Below are positions 62,077 to 64,000 of a stretch of 64,000 nt of DNA, in pieces (position 1 is the stretch's first letter; each line of letters begins with the position of its first letter). Both the position numbers and the translations under genes were made by a program. Source of the stretch: Streptomonospora wellingtoniae (lineage in GTDB: Bacteria; Actinomycetota; Actinomycetes; Streptosporangiales; Streptosporangiaceae); assembly GCF_031845375.1 (NCBI RefSeq), contig NZ_JAVREK010000008.1, forward strand, positions 124,001-188,000, read 5' to 3'. The notes below the pieces were generated by a model, which was not told where the DNA came from, made no database searches, and saw only the letters and a program-made list of their open reading frames with translations.

Positions 62077-62268
62077 ATGGGACAGATCATCACGTCGGAG
62101 CGGCTGCTGTGGGGAGCGCTCGTCGTCGCGCTGGCGGCCGGCGCCGTCACTGTGTACCGCGAGGGCTTCGCGGTCGACTCCAGCGCCATCGGCGCCGTCG
62201 TCGTGATCCTCTCCGCCTGCCTCGCCGTTCGCCACGGCGAGAAGACAGGTGGCCGCGACGGCGCGTGA
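62077..62268 (+). CDS. Small membrane protein at the end of the lantibiotic operon, 63 residues
   Basis: Two hydrophobic helices (LLWGALVVALAAGAVTVY, SAIGAVVVILSACLAV) and a short basic tail. GGGAAGTGGA precedes ATG 62077. It follows the immunity transporter by 44 bases and could be a LanI/LanH-like accessory immunity protein (inference); no homologue is recalled. Confidence 0.6.
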   Translation: MGQIITSERLLWGALVVALAAGAVTVYREGFAVDSSAIGAVVVILSACLAVRHGEKTGGRDGA

Positions 62269-62321
62269 GCCCGGGTGGCCCTTCGGCGGCCGCGCCAGTA
62301 CGCCGTCCGCCGGGCGCATTG

Positions 62322-62386
62322 CCGTTGATCTTGTAGCTATCGTCACTGGAAATCGCTTTCCTTCACGATAGCTACAAGATCAACGG
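62322..62386. repeat. Palindromic repeat element, copy 3 (inverted)
   Basis: Two 22-base arms, 62322-62343 and 62365-62386, pair perfectly. The loop holds GGAAATCGCTTTCC (62349-62362), the exact reverse complement of the copy 1 loop hairpin, so this copy is in the opposite orientation. It separates the lantibiotic operon from the P450 genes and supplies the stop codon of the first one. Confidence 0.92.
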
Positions 62387-63627
62387 GGTTCGGGCGCCGG
62401 ATGCGCGCCGGTGCCGTGGGGGCGGACCCACAGCTGCCGGGGGTGGGTCATCATCCAGCTCTCGACCGGGACCGCGGAGCCGGGTCCGTGGGCGTTGTCC
62501 AGGGCCAGGTCCGGGAACCGGCGGAACAGGCGGGGGAGGGCCACGTTGAGTTCCAGGCGCGCCAGCGGCGCGCCGAGGCACAGGTGCGGGCCGTGCCCGA
62601 AGGACAGGTGGCCGCGCGCGTCGCGGCCGACGTCGAACTCGTCGGGCGACTCCCACGCGGCGGGATCGAGCGCGGCGGCGGCGTAGGCGAGCAGCACCAT
62701 CTCGCCCTCGGGCACCGGCACGCCCGCCACCTCGGTGTCACGGGTCGCGAACACGGCCGGTAGCAGGCTGACGGACGTGTGTCGGCGCAGGATCTCCTCG
62801 ACCGCCGTCGCCCACTCGACCTCGCCCCCGGTGACGCGCTCCAGCTGGTCGGGGTGGGTCAGCAGTGCCCGCACGCCGTTGGCGAGGGTGCCCATCGTGG
62901 TCTCGAATCCGGCGATCACCAGCAGGACGAGATTGGCGGCGATCCGGGCGTCGCCGAGCCGGTCGGCCTCCGCGGTCGCGTCGTCGGCCGCCGCCAGCGC
63001 GCTGACCAGATCGTCGCCGGGAGCGGCCCGCCGTTTGGCCACCAGATCCCGGAGGAAGCCGTTGGCCTCGGCATAGACACCGGGATCGCTCAGCTCGAAC
63101 ACCCGCCGTGCGATGTCGCCGAGGACGGGGGCGTCCTCCTCGTCTACGCCGAGCAGTCCCACCAGCACGCCCACCGTCAGCGGCCAGGCGAACCGGTCCT
63201 TGACGTCTGCGCTTTCAGCGCCGTCCATCTGCGTCAGCAGGTCGTCGGCGAGCTTCTCCACCCGCGGCCGCAGCGCCTCCACGCGCCGCCGGGTGAAGTG
63301 GGTCTGCATCGGCTTGCGCAGCCGGGCGTGCTCGGCTCCGTTGCTGGTCAGTAGACTCCCGACGGAGCCACCGACCAGGAGCGCCAGCGCGCTGTCCGGG
63401 GCGACGCGGCCTTCGCGCAGGGCCCGCCAGTTCTGCCGCGCACCGCCCCGCACGAAGGTGCCGCTGCGGTCGGCGAGCACACTGCGCAGCGCCTCGTGGC
63501 GGGTGACGGCCAGCGCCCTCACCCCTGCCAGATCCACCTCAGCCACCGGCCCAGCCGAGTAGAGAGCATGTGCGGTGGCGTCTCGGTCGGGGTCTCGGGG
63601 GTCGACGGCGATGGGCTGAGTTGCCAC
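62380..63627 (-). CDS. Cytochrome P450
   Basis: A 415-residue actinobacterial-type P450 (CYP105/107-like length). The I-helix AGFETTMG, K-helix EEILRRHTSV (ExxR) and haem loop FGHGPHLCLGAPLARLEL with the cysteine ligand are intact. GGAG before GTG 63627 sets the start. Its stop codon (62380-62382) lies inside the palindromic repeat at 62322-62386, so the element appears to have altered or replaced the original 3' end. Relation to the lantibiotic is unknown; the strand is opposite. Confidence 0.9.
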   Translation of the reverse strand: MATQPIAVDPRDPDRDATAHALYSAGPVAEVDLAGVRALAVTRHEALRSVLADRSGTFVRGGARQNWRALREGRVAPDSALALLVGGSVGSLLTSNGAEHARLRKPMQTHFTRRRVEALRPRVEKLADDLLTQMDGAESADVKDRFAWPLTVGVLVGLLGVDEEDAPVLGDIARRVFELSDPGVYAEANGFLRDLVAKRRAAPGDDLVSALAAADDATAEADRLGDARIAANLVLLVIAGFETTMGTLANGVRALLTHPDQLERVTGGEVEWATAVEEILRRHTSVSLLPAVFATRDTEVAGVPVPEGEMVLLAYAAAALDPAAWESPDEFDVGRDARGHLSFGHGPHLCLGAPLARLELNVALPRLFRRFPDLALDNAHGPGSAVPVESWMMTHPRQLWVRPHGTGAHPAPEPR

Positions 63628-64000
63628 GGTGCTCCTTCGTAGATGCGGTCGGTCGGGGTGAAGGCCACGCGCAAGGACTCCACGCCGCTGAGGCGGCCTG
63701 CGGCCACCCCTTGCCAATGCTCGTCGACCAGGACCGCGTCGGGAAGCCGGCGGTCGAGCTGCTGCACGGCCGTCTCGGCGATCGCCAGCGCGAGGTCGCG
63801 CCCTGAACTGGGGCAGGAGTGCGGGCCGAGGCCGAAGACCATGTAGGAGCGGTTCGTCTCGCTGTCCAGCCGCTCGTCGCGCCGCAGCAGCTGCTGGGCG
63901 GGACCGAACCCCATCACCAGGCAGTCCCCGGCGGCCACCTCGAAGCCGCCGACCTCGGTGTCGCGGGTGGCGAAGCGCCCGATGAGGGTGTGCATCGGCG
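63519..64000 (-). CDS. Cytochrome P450, partial, 5' end beyond the window
   Basis: The C-terminal about 160 residues of another P450. RFATRDTEVGGFEVAAGDCL precedes the haem loop FGLGPHSCPSSGRDLALAIA (cysteine ligand). Reading continues off the right edge, so start and I-helix are unseen. Its last 109 bases overlap the start of the neighbouring P450 in another frame and encode a Pro/Thr-rich tail. The pair is probably co-transcribed. Confidence 0.85.
   Translation of the reverse strand, partial: PMHTLIGRFATRDTEVGGFEVAAGDCLVMGFGPAQQLLRRDERLDSETNRSYMVFGLGPHSCPSSGRDLALAIAETAVQQLDRRLPDAVLVDEHWQGVAAGRLSGVESLRVAFTPTDRIYEGAPWQLSPSPSTPETPTETPPHMLSTRLGRWLRWIWQG

Overview
The window is GC-rich (about 72% by eye) actinobacterial DNA with strong G/C third-position bias, GTG/TTG starts and candidate leaderless promoters. 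A perfect CelR-type operator in front of a cellulose-binding hydrolase and a probable F420-type luciferase-fold enzyme fit Nocardiopsaceae or a nearby family (inference, not a taxonomic assignment). No ribosomal RNA, CRISPR array, phage or plasmid module was seen.

Layout. 0-7.2 kb: a YdcF/SanA-like pair (one cut by the left edge), an unknown protein, and a cell-wall amino-sugar module (murQ, an RpiR/SIS regulator, an amino-sugar kinase). 7.4-25.5 kb: an interval bounded by two identical tRNA-Lys(CTT) genes. It holds a nine-gene uptake and catabolism operon (oxidoreductase, peptide/oligosaccharide-type ABC transporter, DUF6807, cupin), a large SARP/AfsR-type regulator bracketed by two palindromic repeats, and two paralogous membrane proteins with a Cys/His motif. 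The right tRNA is followed by insertion-sequence and gene remnants.

26.2-28.7 kb: a divergent TetR/epimerase pair and decayed fragments. 28.7-34.5 kb: one minus-strand operon encoding, in transcription order, a 74-residue six-cysteine peptide, a MauE-like membrane protein, a MauD/TlpA-like thiol protein, an ABC exporter, a small S26 signal peptidase and a PucR regulator with two HTH segments. I read this as a dedicated make, fold, export and trim system for a disulfide-rich peptide, and it is the best candidate here for an undescribed system.

34.7-50.2 kb: mostly single genes (divergent Nramp, SH3-like secreted protein, amidohydrolase, NmrA/HxlR pair, alpha/beta hydrolase, FUSC, GNAT, lipoprotein, secreted glycoside hydrolase with CBM2, a MurG paralogue), with several gene-free stretches.

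49.8-62.3 kb: a class II two-component lantibiotic cluster: LuxR-type regulator, a luciferase-like reductase (candidate dehydroalanine reductase), alpha precursor with its LanM, beta precursor with its LanM, a C39-peptidase LanT, an ABC immunity pair and a small membrane protein. It ends at a third copy of the palindromic repeat. Two overlapping cytochrome P450 genes lie beyond it; the outer one is cut by the right edge.
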